64,000 nt of DNA from CAZWSX01 sp964636985 (GCA_964636985.1 CAZWSX010000024.1:59984-123983); one strand, 5' to 3'; positions 51,514 through 62,345 are shown, numbered from the stretch's first letter. Notes: generated by a model not told the origin, from the sequence alone. Program-made: numbers and translations.

Positions 51514-54500
51514 TTGCCATGCATGTCTGTAGCACCTGCGAATCTGCCGACCGCCGCACCAGCCGAAGAAGCTCCGGGTGTTCAGACCGAACGCTATAGC
51601 ATCGAGCATCTGGAGCAGCATGCTCGTCGCCTCTCGACCGAGCTCTCAATCGTCGACACGCGAGGGCAACCGCGCGAGTTTCTCGCTCGCTTGAAGTCGA
51701 ACGCCCAGCTACTCCGCGATGCGCATCGCGTCTTCGCCGACGCCGTCAAGGCGGGCGAACCCACGGCCAACGATGTCGAGTGGCTCCTCGACAATTTCAG
51801 CATCGTCGAAGAGCAGCTCCGCGAAATCTACGAGGATTTGCCACGCGGCTACTACCGCGAATTGCCCAAGCTCGACGATGGCCAACCCCGCGTTTACCGC
51901 CTTTCACTCGAATTGATTTCTCACACCGAGTGCGCTCTCGACGAAGAGACCCTCGTTCGCTTCTTGCAGGCCTACCAAGAAGTGGCGCCCCTTTCCATCG
52001 GCGAAAACTGGGCGTTCCCCATCATGCTGCGTTTGGCATTGGTCGAAAACCTTTGCCGCATCACCACGCAAATGGTCACCGACCGCCGGTGCCGCCGCGA
52101 AGCCGCTCACACGCTCAGCCAACCCGATGGCGTCAAGCGTCTCGAACTGCACGATGTCCTCGATAGCTGCGCGCCGATGCTGTTGGAGTTAATCAACAAG
52201 CTGGAAGAGCAGGGGGGCGACCGCGCGGCGCAGCTCCAGGAACTCGTGCAGCGACTGGCCAGCCGCGGCTGGGATCCGACTGAAATCGCCCGCGTGGCTC
52301 ACCGCCGTCAGGCCGCCAATCAAGTCCTCATCGGAAACGTCATCACCAGCATGCGGCTCATCTCCGCGCTCGACTGGATGACCTTCTTCGAGCAAACGAA
52401 TCTGGCCGAGCGCGAATTGCGCCGTGACCCTGCGAATGTCTACAGTCAGATGGACCTCGCCACCCGCGATCGCTATCGCCGCGAAGTGGAACGTTTGGCC
52501 AAAGGCTGCGAATTCTCCGACGTCGAAGTTGCCCACCACGCCATCGCGTTCGCGCGCGAGGCAGTCCAGCGGGAAGCTCCGTCGGAACAACATCACGTCG
52601 GCTATTTTGTCATCGGACTCGGGCGAGCCCGCCTGTACGAAGCGATTCGCTACCAGAAGCCGTTCAAGGTCTTCCTGACAGATCTCGCCCTCAAGTTTCC
52701 CAACGCCACCTACTTCGGCGGGCTAGCGCTCCTCACCGCAGCTCTCCTCGCCGCTTTAATGACCGTGGTCGTCGGCTTGGGCGGTTCATGGGCGCTCGCA
52801 AGCATCATGGCGTTCCTTGCGCTCATTCCCGCGACCGAGATGGCCGTGGGGCTCGTGAATTTCACGGTCACCTGTTGGCTGCCGCCGCGCTTGCTGCCAA
52901 AGCTCGAATTCCGTGACGGCGTCCCGTCGTCGCACGCGACCTTGGTCGTGATCCCCGCCATGCTGGGCAGCGCGAAGGAACTCGAGTCGCTCATCAATCG
53001 GCTGGAACTTCACTACCTGGCCAATCCCGATCGATCGCTCCGCTTCGCCTTGCTGCTGGACTATCACGACGCTAAAGAGCAGCACATGCCAGGCGACCGC
53101 GCGCTGCTCGCCGCGGCCATCGCGGAAACACAGCGGCTCAACAAAAAGTACCATTCGACCGGAGTTGGGCCCTTCTACTTGTTCCATCGCGCGCGGAATT
53201 GGAACGAGAGCGAAGGCCGCTGGATGGGCTGGGAACGCAAGCGCGGCAAGCTCGTTGAGCTGAATCGCTGGCTCCGCGGAGATTCCACATCCTACGAAAC
53301 CGTGATCGGCAACGGCGAAGCCATCGCGCCGAGGGATGGCCAGCCAGTCATCCGCTTTGTCATCACGCTCGATGCCGACACGATGTTGCCCGCCGGCACC
53401 GCGCGAAGAATGATCGGCGCGCTCAGCCATCCGCTCAACCGCCCCCACTTTCACGGCAATCGCGTCGAATCGGGGTACGTGCTGCTGCAACCGCGTGTCG
53501 GCGTCACGCTCGAATCAGCCAATCGCTCCTGGTACGCCCGGCTCTTCGCCAACAGCCCCGGCATCGATCCCTATTCAACTGCCGCATCGGACCTGTACCA
53601 GGACCTGTTCCTCGAAGGTAGCTTCATCGGCAAGGGCATCTACGATCTGGCGGCGTTCGACAAAGCGCTCGACGGCGCCTTTCCCGAAAACCAGATCCTC
53701 AGTCACGATTTGATCGAAGGCTGCCTATCCCGCGCCGGCCTGGTGAGCGATATCGAGCTCATCGACAATTTCCCCTCGCTCTACGAGGCCGAAGCCAAGC
53801 GGCAACACCGCTGGGCCCGCGGCGATTGGCAGCTGCTCCCCTGGTTGCTCCCATGGATTCCCAGCGAACAAGGCTGGGTTGCCAATCGACTGTCCGCCAT
53901 TTCGATTTGGAAAATCGTCGACAACCTCCGGCGAAGCTTGGTCGCGCCAACGCTGCTAGTCCTACTAGTCGCTGGTTGGTTCCTCGCGCCGTCCCTCGCC
54001 ATGCTTTGGACCATCACGTCCGCGCTCGTCCTTTGCATGCCGCTGTTGACGCAAGCGAGCACTGTCCTGTGGAACTGGCCTACCACGCCGCAATGGAAAG
54101 AATTCCGCAAAGGATGGCTCAACGAACTCGGTCGAAGCTTCGTCCAAACGCTGCTGCTGATTGTCTTCCTGCCGCATCGTGCGCTATCGATGGTCGACGC
54201 CATCGTCCGCACGCTTTGGCGGTTAGGCGTCAGCCATAAGCGAATGCTCGAGTGGGAAAGCGCTGCCGCCGCCGAAGAACGGCTCAGCCGCGGTTACTTC
54301 CCAAAAATGCCGCTCCTCTGGGTGTCGCTTTTGCTGGGAGGTCTGCTTCTCTTCACACTCCCCCGCGTTGCCTTGTCCGCGGCGGTGCCGTGGCTTGCTT
54401 GCTGGATTATCGCCCCCTTCGCGGTCCACTGGCTCAATCAGCCCTACGTCCGCGAAGCCAAGCGGCTCGACGATAAGCAGCTCCGTTGGCTTCGCCTGGC

Positions 54501-57500
54501 GTGCCAGCGCATCTGGTCTTACTTCGACAGATTTGTCACGGCCGACGATAACTGGCTGCCACCCGACAACGTTCAGGAATACCCGATCGAAAAAGTCGCC
54601 CATCGCGTCTCGCCGACGAACGAAGGGCTTTTTCTGCTCTCGGCGTTGGCGGCTCGCGAATTTGGCTTCGCGCCGCTGCACAACGTGGTGCAGTTGTGGG
54701 AACGAAACCTCGCCACCTGGCAACGATTCGATCGTCTGAATGGACACTTCTACAACTGGTACGATACTGTCACCTTGCGCCCCCTGCCGCCGCGCTACGT
54801 CTCGACCGTCGACAGCGGTAACCTCGCTGTGTCGTTTCTCACACTCAAGGTCGGCATGGACGAACTGCGCGCCAGCGATGTCTTTGCGCCCAGTCAATGG
54901 ACCGGCATCATCGACACCATCGCCGTGTTCGAAGACATCTGCACCAGGTTCCAACGCGAAGGAACAAAAGCCGACGCCCGCCTGAGCGAACTTGTAACCG
55001 CCGCCAATGCCATCGGCGCCTGCGAAACAGCTCCCTCCTCGCTCTTGGAATGGAACGTCCGGGTAAAGGCACTCCGGGAACCTCTCGCACAGCTTAGCCA
55101 GCGTATCGAACAGTTCGATACCTCCAAGGTCCCGCCGGCCGTAGCCCAATCTTTGATCGACGCGCCTCACTTCGCCAGCGGTCTCAAACGGCTCGTCGAA
55201 GGCTTGATCGATGACTTCGAAAAACTCTTCACTTGGGTCGATTTGTTCGTCAGCGATAAAATATCGCCTCAGTCGCAACTGAGCGCAGTCCCCGCGCCAT
55301 GGCCAATGCCCGAAGGCAAGACATCCGATGCGTGGCCGGCACTCCTCAAAAAACTCGAAACCGCCAAAAACCTGCCGGCGCTCGCCAGCCTTCCCCAGGC
55401 CACCGCCGGCGAGCTAGATCAACTCCGTTCGGCATGGGCCGGAACTCCACACGCCGAGGCCGCCATCAAATGGTTGGACGACCTCAAGGCCGCGCTCGCG
55501 CAATCGTCTACAGCGGCCGTCGAACTTGACCATCGTCTGGAGCACGTGGCTGCCCAAGTCGAAAAACTGGCGATGGAGATGGAGTTCGGCTTCCTCTTCA
55601 ACTCCGAACGGCATTTGTTCTCGATCGGTTTCAACGTCGAAGATCGCCAGCTCGATCGCTCGCATTACGACATGCTGGCATCCGAAGCCCGTTTGGCAAC
55701 CTATTTGGCCATCGCGAAGGGAGACGTGGAACATAAGGCCTGGTTCCGCATGAACCGCGGGATGACGCAAGCCGCCGGGCTGGTAGGCGTGATCTCCTGG
55801 GGCGGCACGATGTTCGAGTACCTGATGCCCCAACTGTTCCATCGCGACTACGAAGGATCGCTGATCACCGAGAGTTGCCGCATGGCCGTGGCGCGGCAAA
55901 TCGAGCACGGCCGCAACTGTGGTGTTCCCTGGGGCGTATCGGAATCGGCTTTCGGAGCGCTCGCGGGCAATTCCGATTACCACTACAAGTCGTTCGGCGT
56001 CCCAGGTCTCGGTTTGAAACGCGGCCTCGGTAAAGATCTCGTCATCTCTCCCTATTCGACTTTCCTGGCTGTGGAAATTGACCCCGTCGCTGCAGCCACC
56101 AACCTGCGAACGCTCGCCGACCAAGGGGGCATGGGGACGTGGGGCTTCTTCGATGCGATCGACTATACCCCCGAGCGATTGTCGGCCGATCAAAAGTCGC
56201 TCGTCGTCCGCTGCTACATGGCACACCACGCCGGCATGAGCATTCTCGCCCTGGCGAATCTGCTGCAAAATGGCGTCGTGCGCCGCCGCTTCCACCAACA
56301 CCCATTAGGCCGCGCAGGCGAACTGCTGTTGCAGGAGCGTGTTCCCACGGTTGCGCCGCTGGTCGAACCTCCCGACGATCAGGCCGCCGACGACCATCTG
56401 CCGCAAAGCGATACCGAACTGGTAAGCCGGCGGCTCTCCGGTTACACCACCACCACGCCCCGCACCCACCTTCTCTCCAACGGCCATTATGCCGTCATGG
56501 TCACGAACACGGGTGGCGGCTACAGCCAGCACCGCGACCTCGCCATGACCCGCTGGCGCAGCGATGGTACCTGCGATGCCTGGGGACAGTTCGTCTACCT
56601 CCGCGACGTCAGCTCGGGCCGAACCTGGTCGGCCGCGTACCAGCCCACCCGTGTCGAACCCGATTCCTATCAGGTGATCTACTCCATCGACAAAGCGGAG
56701 TTCCGCCGCCGCGATCGAATGTTCGAGACTCATCTGGAAGTGGCTGTCTCGCCGGAGCACCAGGTCGAAGTCAGGCAGCTCAAGATCAGCAACCACGGCA
56801 CGCAGACCGTCGAGTTGGACGTCACCAGTTACGCCGAAATTGTCCTGGCTCCCGCCGCGGCCGATATGGCTCATCCGGCGTTCCAAAAACTATTCGTTGA
56901 AACCGAGTACCTCGCCGAGGCCGCGGCCCTGCTGGCGCGTCGGCGGCCGCGAGATTCCAACGCCTCAACCGCTTGGGCGGTACACATCTTGGCGCCGGGA
57001 CCCCACGGTGTCGACAGCGTCGAATACGAGTCGAGCCGCGAACGGTTCGTCGGCAAAGGTGGATCGCTCGCCGCGCCCCAGGCACTCGAGTCCCGTGCCA
57101 AATTGACCCGGTCCGTCGGCGCGGTTCTCGATCCGATTTTTTCGCTCCGTTGTCGCGTGGCGATTCCCCCGCACGAAACGGCCAGCGTGGCCTTCACCAC
57201 CGGTTTCGCAAGCAGCCGAGAAGAGGCAGTCTCGTTGGCCGATACCTATCACGACTTGCGAGGCGTGCAGCGAGCCTTCGAGATGGCTTGGGCCTTCAAT
57301 CGCGTCGAACTGCGGCACATGCACCTCTCGCCCGCGAAATCGCATCTGTTCCAGCGGCTCGCTTCAGCCCTCATCTACCCCGATCCCGCGCACCGCGCGG
57401 ACGCGGAAACTCTGCTAGCCAACCGCCAGGGCCAAAGCGGACTATGGCGATACGGCATTTCAGGCGACTTGCCAATCTTGATGGTCCATGTCACCAGAAC

Positions 57501-60405
57501 CGAACATCTCGACTTGGTCCGCGATCTCCTCACGGCGCATCGCTTTTGGCGCGAGCACGGTCTGCTGACCGACCTCGTGGTCATGAACGATAACCCCGGA
57601 AGTTATCTCGATGCCTTGCAAGAGCAACTCGTCAGCCTGGTGAACGAGTTGCATCACCAAGCGCCGAACACTCGGCCCGCGAACATCGTCCTGCTTCGCG
57701 GCGCGCAGGTGACCGGCGATGATAAAAACCTGCTCGGCACGGCGGCAACGGTCGTCCTTCACGGCAGTCGCGGTTCGCTGGCCAAGCAAATGGAGCCGCC
57801 CGCCCCCAAGATTGCTCTTCCTCCTTACTCGCCGGGTTTCGTTAAGCCGCCGCCAAAGCGCAGTCGTGCCATCTCGACTGCGTTCGCTGAAAGTTTCACG
57901 GCCCCTCGCTCGCCGAGTCTACCGGCTGCGAATGCGCCTCCTCCTGGCCCGGTTCCAAGTCCCAACGGCGAAGTCTCGCGCCCCCGCAACCTCGTTTTCG
58001 ATAACGGTATCGGCGGCTTCTCACCAGACGGCAGGGAATACCAGATCGTCGTCACTGACCGACAACGCCCCGTCAAACCCTGGTCGAACGTCCTGGCCAA
58101 TCCGCGCTTCGGATGCCTGACGACCGAGTCAGGCGGCGGCTACACCTGGGCCGAAAACAGTCGCGAGTTCAAACTCACCTCCTGGTCCAACGACCCGCTT
58201 CTCGACTCCTCCTCCGAATGGCTCTACCTCCGCGAGGAAAGCAGCCAGCAACTCTTGCGACCCCTGCCGCAAGCTGTCGCGGCGGGCCAAAGATACTACG
58301 TTTCTCACGGCCGAGGCTACAGCCGTTACCAGGTCGACTACCCGATCGCCTCGCTTGAAACGACAGTCTTTGTCGCCCCCGAAGATCCCGTCAAATTCGT
58401 CCGTGTGGCCATCACCAACCGCGCCGCCGGATCGCGCCGCTTCTCTCTCACTTACTTCGCCGAGTGGGTCCTGGGTGTCACGCGCGAGCAGACGCAGCTT
58501 CATCTTGTGACTACCTGGGATCAGGCCTCCGATACCTTGACCGCGCGAAACGCGTATCACCCCACGTTCCCCGAACAGCTCGCGTTTCTCGGCGTGAACG
58601 GCCCCGAGTGCAGCTGGACCGGCGATCGCGGCGAGTTCATCGGCCGCAATCGCAGCGCCACCGATCCGATTGCGCTCCAGTCCCCCAAGCTCTCCGGAAC
58701 AACGGGCGCGGGGCTCGATCCTGGCGGCGCCGTCCAATCGCAATTCGCTCTCGCGCCCGGCGAAACGCGCGAGATCACCTTCCTCCTAGGATCGGGCAAG
58801 GATCTTTTCGAGGTTCGTAACCTGGCAATCAAATACCGTCAGGCCATCGCGGTCCAGGATGCGCTCGACAAAGCGACCGGCCAATGGGATCAGGCCCTCA
58901 ATGCACTCCAGGTGAAGACGCCCAACCAGGGGCTTGATCTCCTCGTGAACAACTGGCTCCTTTACCAAACGATCGCTTGCCGCCTCTTTGCCCGAACCGC
59001 GTTTTATCAAGCGGGCGGCGCCTACGGATTTCGCGATCAGCTGCAAGACGTGATGGCGATGGTGTACGCGCGCCCCGACCTGACGCGCGCGCAGCTCCTG
59101 CGAGCCGCCGCGCGGCAATTCGAAGAAGGAGATGTGCAACACTGGTGGCATCCGCCGGCAGGGCAGGGGACGCGTACGCGCTTTTCCGACGACTACCTCT
59201 GGTTGCCGCTCGTGGCTTGTCATTACGTGCGAACCACCGGCGACACCACCGTCTGGGACGAAGTGGTCCCCTTCTTGAAATCGCCCCTCTTGGAACCTCA
59301 TGAACACGAGCGCTATGAAACGCCGGCTGTCTCGTCCAACTCCGCATCCCTCTACGAACACTGCCGCCGCATGTTCGACAAGGCCACGCACGTGGGATCG
59401 CACGGCCTGCCGCTGATGGGCTGCGGCGACTGGAACGACGGGATGAGCAAAGTCGGCGACGAAGGCCGCGGCGAAAGCGTTTGGGTTGGCTGGTTCCTGC
59501 TTGTGATCCTGCGAGATTTTCTCCCCATCATGCACGAACGAGGAGACCGCACCGAGGCCGACCGGCTCACCAAGTTTGCTGATCAGTTGCGCCACTCGCT
59601 CGAAGACCACGCCTGGGACGGCAACTGGTACCGCCGCGCCTTCTTCGACGAGGGCACGCCGCTCGGCTCCGCTCAAAACGAAGAGTGTCAAATCGATTCC
59701 ATCGCGCAGTCGTGGGCCGTCTTTGCCGGTGCCGACGCGCAAAGAACCCGCCAGGCCATGGACGAGGTCGTCGCACGGCTCGTTCGCAAGGACGAACGAC
59801 TCGTCCTTCTCTTCACGCCGGCCTTCGATAAATCGTCTCTCGATCCGGGGTACATCAAAGGCTACTTGCCAGGCGTTCGCGAGAACGGCGGCCAATACAC
59901 TCACTCCGCGTTGTGGGTTGTGCAAGCGCTGGCCGAGTTGGCCGAAGCCGACCGCGCGATGGAAATCTTCGACCTGATCAACCCCATTCATCACGCCCAA
60001 ACGCCGCCCGAGCGCGATCAATACCAGGTCGAACCCTACGTCGTGGCGGCCGATGTTTACGGCGTATCACCCCACGTCGGTCGTGGCGGTTGGACCTGGT
60101 ACACCGGCTCGGCCTCGTGGATGTACCGCGTCTGCGTCGAATCGCTATTGGGATTCCAGTTGCAAGGAGACCGGCTCCGAATCAAACCTGTCGTCCCCGC
60201 CACGTGGCCCAAGTTCGAAGTGACTTGGAAATGGAAGAGCACCACCTACCACATCGTCGTCCATCGTCCAGGAGCAAAATCCGAGGTGCGCGATGTCGTC
60301 GTCGATGGTCAAACCCGAGAAAACGGAGAAATCAAGTTGGTCGATGACGGCGGCGTTCACCAAGTCGTCATCAGGACGGCGGCTGCCCCCGACAGGCCAA
60401 ATTAG
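51514..60405 (+). CDS. ndvB: Cyclic beta-1,2-glucan synthase (NdvB/Cgs, GT84 + GH94)
   Basis: 2963 residues; the ATG at 51523 is an alternative start. It makes beta-1,2-glucan from UDP-glucose and closes it to rings in the inner membrane. Membrane segments at ~405-450, ~815-865 and ~935-975 surround the GT84 catalytic part: D620-A-D622 and Q764-H-R-W767. Two beta-sandwich/GH94 parts follow; G-D2639-W-N-D2642-GM is the phosphorylase acid motif, with GGQYTHSALWV and the GWTWYTGSASWMYR end. Brucella and Rhizobium relatives are ~2830-2870 residues. A Pro/Ser-rich linker (~2110-2155) is extra here. Cyclic glucans serve in osmotic adaptation; flanking stress genes and sensor kinases support this. 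Confidence 0.93.
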   Translation: MPCMSVAPANLPTAAPAEEAPGVQTERYSIEHLEQHARRLSTELSIVDTRGQPREFLARLKSNAQLLRDAHRVFADAVKAGEPTANDVEWLLDNFSIVEEQLREIYEDLPRGYYRELPKLDDGQPRVYRLSLELISHTECALDEETLVRFLQAYQEVAPLSIGENWAFPIMLRLALVENLCRITTQMVTDRRCRREAAHTLSQPDGVKRLELHDVLDSCAPMLLELINKLEEQGGDRAAQLQELVQRLASRGWDPTEIARVAHRRQAANQVLIGNVITSMRLISALDWMTFFEQTNLAERELRRDPANVYSQMDLATRDRYRREVERLAKGCEFSDVEVAHHAIAFAREAVQREAPSEQHHVGYFVIGLGRARLYEAIRYQKPFKVFLTDLALKFPNATYFGGLALLTAALLAALMTVVVGLGGSWALASIMAFLALIPATEMAVGLVNFTVTCWLPPRLLPKLEFRDGVPSSHATLVVIPAMLGSAKELESLINRLELHYLANPDRSLRFALLLDYHDAKEQHMPGDRALLAAAIAETQRLNKKYHSTGVGPFYLFHRARNWNESEGRWMGWERKRGKLVELNRWLRGDSTSYETVIGNGEAIAPRDGQPVIRFVITLDADTMLPAGTARRMIGALSHPLNRPHFHGNRVESGYVLLQPRVGVTLESANRSWYARLFANSPGIDPYSTAASDLYQDLFLEGSFIGKGIYDLAAFDKALDGAFPENQILSHDLIEGCLSRAGLVSDIELIDNFPSLYEAEAKRQHRWARGDWQLLPWLLPWIPSEQGWVANRLSAISIWKIVDNLRRSLVAPTLLVLLVAGWFLAPSLAMLWTITSALVLCMPLLTQASTVLWNWPTTPQWKEFRKGWLNELGRSFVQTLLLIVFLPHRALSMVDAIVRTLWRLGVSHKRMLEWESAAAAEERLSRGYFPKMPLLWVSLLLGGLLLFTLPRVALSAAVPWLACWIIAPFAVHWLNQPYVREAKRLDDKQLRWLRLACQRIWSYFDRFVTADDNWLPPDNVQEYPIEKVAHRVSPTNEGLFLLSALAAREFGFAPLHNVVQLWERNLATWQRFDRLNGHFYNWYDTVTLRPLPPRYVSTVDSGNLAVSFLTLKVGMDELRASDVFAPSQWTGIIDTIAVFEDICTRFQREGTKADARLSELVTAANAIGACETAPSSLLEWNVRVKALREPLAQLSQRIEQFDTSKVPPAVAQSLIDAPHFASGLKRLVEGLIDDFEKLFTWVDLFVSDKISPQSQLSAVPAPWPMPEGKTSDAWPALLKKLETAKNLPALASLPQATAGELDQLRSAWAGTPHAEAAIKWLDDLKAALAQSSTAAVELDHRLEHVAAQVEKLAMEMEFGFLFNSERHLFSIGFNVEDRQLDRSHYDMLASEARLATYLAIAKGDVEHKAWFRMNRGMTQAAGLVGVISWGGTMFEYLMPQLFHRDYEGSLITESCRMAVARQIEHGRNCGVPWGVSESAFGALAGNSDYHYKSFGVPGLGLKRGLGKDLVISPYSTFLAVEIDPVAAATNLRTLADQGGMGTWGFFDAIDYTPERLSADQKSLVVRCYMAHHAGMSILALANLLQNGVVRRRFHQHPLGRAGELLLQERVPTVAPLVEPPDDQAADDHLPQSDTELVSRRLSGYTTTTPRTHLLSNGHYAVMVTNTGGGYSQHRDLAMTRWRSDGTCDAWGQFVYLRDVSSGRTWSAAYQPTRVEPDSYQVIYSIDKAEFRRRDRMFETHLEVAVSPEHQVEVRQLKISNHGTQTVELDVTSYAEIVLAPAAADMAHPAFQKLFVETEYLAEAAALLARRRPRDSNASTAWAVHILAPGPHGVDSVEYESSRERFVGKGGSLAAPQALESRAKLTRSVGAVLDPIFSLRCRVAIPPHETASVAFTTGFASSREEAVSLADTYHDLRGVQRAFEMAWAFNRVELRHMHLSPAKSHLFQRLASALIYPDPAHRADAETLLANRQGQSGLWRYGISGDLPILMVHVTRTEHLDLVRDLLTAHRFWREHGLLTDLVVMNDNPGSYLDALQEQLVSLVNELHHQAPNTRPANIVLLRGAQVTGDDKNLLGTAATVVLHGSRGSLAKQMEPPAPKIALPPYSPGFVKPPPKRSRAISTAFAESFTAPRSPSLPAANAPPPGPVPSPNGEVSRPRNLVFDNGIGGFSPDGREYQIVVTDRQRPVKPWSNVLANPRFGCLTTESGGGYTWAENSREFKLTSWSNDPLLDSSSEWLYLREESSQQLLRPLPQAVAAGQRYYVSHGRGYSRYQVDYPIASLETTVFVAPEDPVKFVRVAITNRAAGSRRFSLTYFAEWVLGVTREQTQLHLVTTWDQASDTLTARNAYHPTFPEQLAFLGVNGPECSWTGDRGEFIGRNRSATDPIALQSPKLSGTTGAGLDPGGAVQSQFALAPGETREITFLLGSGKDLFEVRNLAIKYRQAIAVQDALDKATGQWDQALNALQVKTPNQGLDLLVNNWLLYQTIACRLFARTAFYQAGGAYGFRDQLQDVMAMVYARPDLTRAQLLRAAARQFEEGDVQHWWHPPAGQGTRTRFSDDYLWLPLVACHYVRTTGDTTVWDEVVPFLKSPLLEPHEHERYETPAVSSNSASLYEHCRRMFDKATHVGSHGLPLMGCGDWNDGMSKVGDEGRGESVWVGWFLLVILRDFLPIMHERGDRTEADRLTKFADQLRHSLEDHAWDGNWYRRAFFDEGTPLGSAQNEECQIDSIAQSWAVFAGADAQRTRQAMDEVVARLVRKDERLVLLFTPAFDKSSLDPGYIKGYLPGVRENGGQYTHSALWVVQALAELAEADRAMEIFDLINPIHHAQTPPERDQYQVEPYVVAADVYGVSPHVGRGGWTWYTGSASWMYRVCVESLLGFQLQGDRLRIKPVVPATWPKFEVTWKWKSTTYHIVVHRPGAKSEVRDVVVDGQTRENGEIKLVDDGGVHQVVIRTAAAPDRPN

Positions 60406-60578
60406 CTATCGGAGCTTCGGAACGACGTCGTGGCTCATCGATTTTTCCCCCCGCTCGTGAGACAATACGTTCCGTAGCATGCGGTCCCGTAGCACGCCCC
60501 TTTCCAACCTCAAGCCATTCCGCCAGCGCCGGGCAAAAATCAAGTTTCAGTAATTTTCGCGAGTGCGAGACGCAAGGT

Positions 60579-62135
60579 ATGTCGAGTGGACCGGTAAGAG
60601 TGCTGTTTGCTGCGAGCAACGATGACGACTATCGACGCATCGCTGATTTGTTCACCGAGCTTCCCACCGGGGCCTACGTTCTCGAGCGCGTCGCCGACTA
60701 CCACAGCGCGCTGGGCGCGTTGCAGCAATGCGGACACGACGCTTACCTCGTCGACGATCGCGTTGGCCAGCACACCGGAGTGGAATTGGTAGACGGCGCA
60801 GCCCGTTCCGGCTGCGCAGCCCCTGTGATCCTGCTGACGGCGGAATGGAGTGCGGAAGACTACCGCGGCGCAATCCAAGCCGGCGCCGCCGACGTCCTCG
60901 AGAAGGATCAACTCCACGCTGCCACGCTCGAGCGTTCCTTGCAGCGAGCGCTGCTGCGAGCACGCCATCCCGAGGATGTCAAGAATGCGGATCAAACCGC
61001 TCAAGCAGAAGACAAAGCGACCCAGACGCATTTTCGCGAAGTCGATCGCCGCAAGGACGAGTTTCTCGCCTTGTTCGTGCACGAACTGCGCAACCCCTTA
61101 TCACCCCTCTCGTCGGCCATCCAGCTCATTCGGTTGCAGCCCGACAAGGCGGACCAGGTCGACGAGTTGGCCGTCGTCATGGAACGGCAACTGGCAAAAC
61201 TGGTGCGAACGATCGAAAACGCCGTCGACATGTTTCAAATCTTGGGGAGCAAGCTGCAACTGCGCAAGTCGCAAGTCTCGCTCGCCGACGCCGTCAACGC
61301 GGGAATCGATATGACCCGCCGGCAAATCGAAGAAGCACGGCATACCCTCGAGACATCGTTCCCCCAGGAACAACTGCTAGTCGATGGCGATTCCACGCGG
61401 CTCTCGCAAATCGTCAATCACTTGCTCGTGAATGCCGTGAAGCACACTTCCAAGCCCGGCACCATTCACGTCTCGCTGCGAGCCGAAGGTCCCCAGGCCG
61501 CCATTCGCGTTCGCGACTCAGGCGTAGGTGTTCCCGAGGAAACGCAAGCCCGGTTGAGCGAAACGTTAGGGCAAGTCGGCGGTGGCGGGCTCGGTACCAA
61601 CCTCGCGCTGGTCAAGGCCCTCGTCGAATTGCACGGCGGCTCCGTCCACGTGTTCAGTCGCGGCCAGGGAACCGGCACCGAGTTCACCGTCTATCTCCCC
61701 TTGGTCACGCGATCGCTTGCCCCCAGCACGGCTGCGTCCACCAAGCCGGAAGGCACCGGCGAAAAACCAGCTCCGCTCCGCGTCCTAGTCGTCGATGACA
61801 CCAAGTCCGCCGCACTGTTGCTCGCAAAACTCTTCGAAACATTGGGTCAGTCCGTCGAGGTCGCACTCTCGGGACAAGACGCGCTCGAACGCGTCACGCT
61901 CCTGCAGCCGCACCTGGTTGTTTCGGATGTCGAAATGCCCGACATTTCCGGCCTGGAACTGGCCCGCAGAATTCGTGCTAACCCCAACTTGCAACAGCCT
62001 AAACTAGTGGCGCTCACAGGCTACGACCGAGACAGCGATCGCCGCAAGATCCTCGGCGCCGGCTTCGACCGCCACATGACCAAACCCATCGGCATCCAAC
62101 AAATCGAACAACTAATAGCCGACTGCGCCCCCTAA
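60579..62135 (+). CDS. Hybrid sensor kinase REC-HisKA-HATPase-REC
   Basis: 518 residues, soluble. The first receiver (~7-125) keeps YLVDDRVG but lacks a clear KP lysine (VLEKDQL). HisKA H168 (FVHELRNPLSP), N-box NHLLVNAVKHTSKPG, G-box DSGVGVP, then a shortened lid (GGGGLGTNLALVKAL). The C-terminal receiver has D450 (VVSDVEMPDISG) and TKP. It begins 174 bp after the glucan synthase and may be its regulator or share its promoter; the intervening bases show no clear terminator. No DNA-binding output domain. Similar in order to the kinase at 46242 but without GAF. Confidence 0.92.
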   Translation: MSSGPVRVLFAASNDDDYRRIADLFTELPTGAYVLERVADYHSALGALQQCGHDAYLVDDRVGQHTGVELVDGAARSGCAAPVILLTAEWSAEDYRGAIQAGAADVLEKDQLHAATLERSLQRALLRARHPEDVKNADQTAQAEDKATQTHFREVDRRKDEFLALFVHELRNPLSPLSSAIQLIRLQPDKADQVDELAVVMERQLAKLVRTIENAVDMFQILGSKLQLRKSQVSLADAVNAGIDMTRRQIEEARHTLETSFPQEQLLVDGDSTRLSQIVNHLLVNAVKHTSKPGTIHVSLRAEGPQAAIRVRDSGVGVPEETQARLSETLGQVGGGGLGTNLALVKALVELHGGSVHVFSRGQGTGTEFTVYLPLVTRSLAPSTAASTKPEGTGEKPAPLRVLVVDDTKSAALLLAKLFETLGQSVEVALSGQDALERVTLLQPHLVVSDVEMPDISGLELARRIRANPNLQQPKLVALTGYDRDSDRRKILGAGFDRHMTKPIGIQQIEQLIADCAP

Positions 62136-62155
62136 AAAGTCGCTTCAAAAAAGTA

Positions 62156-62201
62156 GGACGGACAATCCTGTCCGTCCGCGGTGGGCCCGCTTTAGCAAGC
62201 A
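62156..62201. repeat. Hairpin repeat R3, copy d, with tail
   Basis: GGACGGACA, ATCC, TGTCCGTCC, then GGTGGGCCCGCTTTAGCAAG, the same composite as at 6807-6850. The minus strand continues CTACTTTTTTG, terminator-like. It lies 21 bp after the kinase stop, in a convergent gap. Confidence 0.75.
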
Positions 62202-62301
62202 AAATCAAAGATCCGCAATCGACCAAGAACCTCTCTCCGAGTCCTCTGCGCCCTCTGTGGCAAAAAACAAATGAACTCACAAAGCGTCGCCAAGAAATGC
62301 A

Positions 62302-62345
62302 ACTCGCGGCGAAACTTTCATCTCGCCGCGAGTCTATCTTCTTCT
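62302..62345 (+). terminator. Stem-loop terminator in the convergent gap
   Basis: ACTCGCGGCGA pairs perfectly with TCGCCGCGAGT (11 bp, 10-base loop), followed by CTATCTTCTTCTTAG. Probably ends rightward transcription from the glucan synthase/kinase region; the other strand is weaker. Bases 62346-62532 show nothing else. Confidence 0.65.

Noticed and set aside
58786..60021. 411-codon minus-strand frame within the glucan synthase
   Set aside because: Antisense shadow of the GH94 part; the sense frame has all catalytic motifs.
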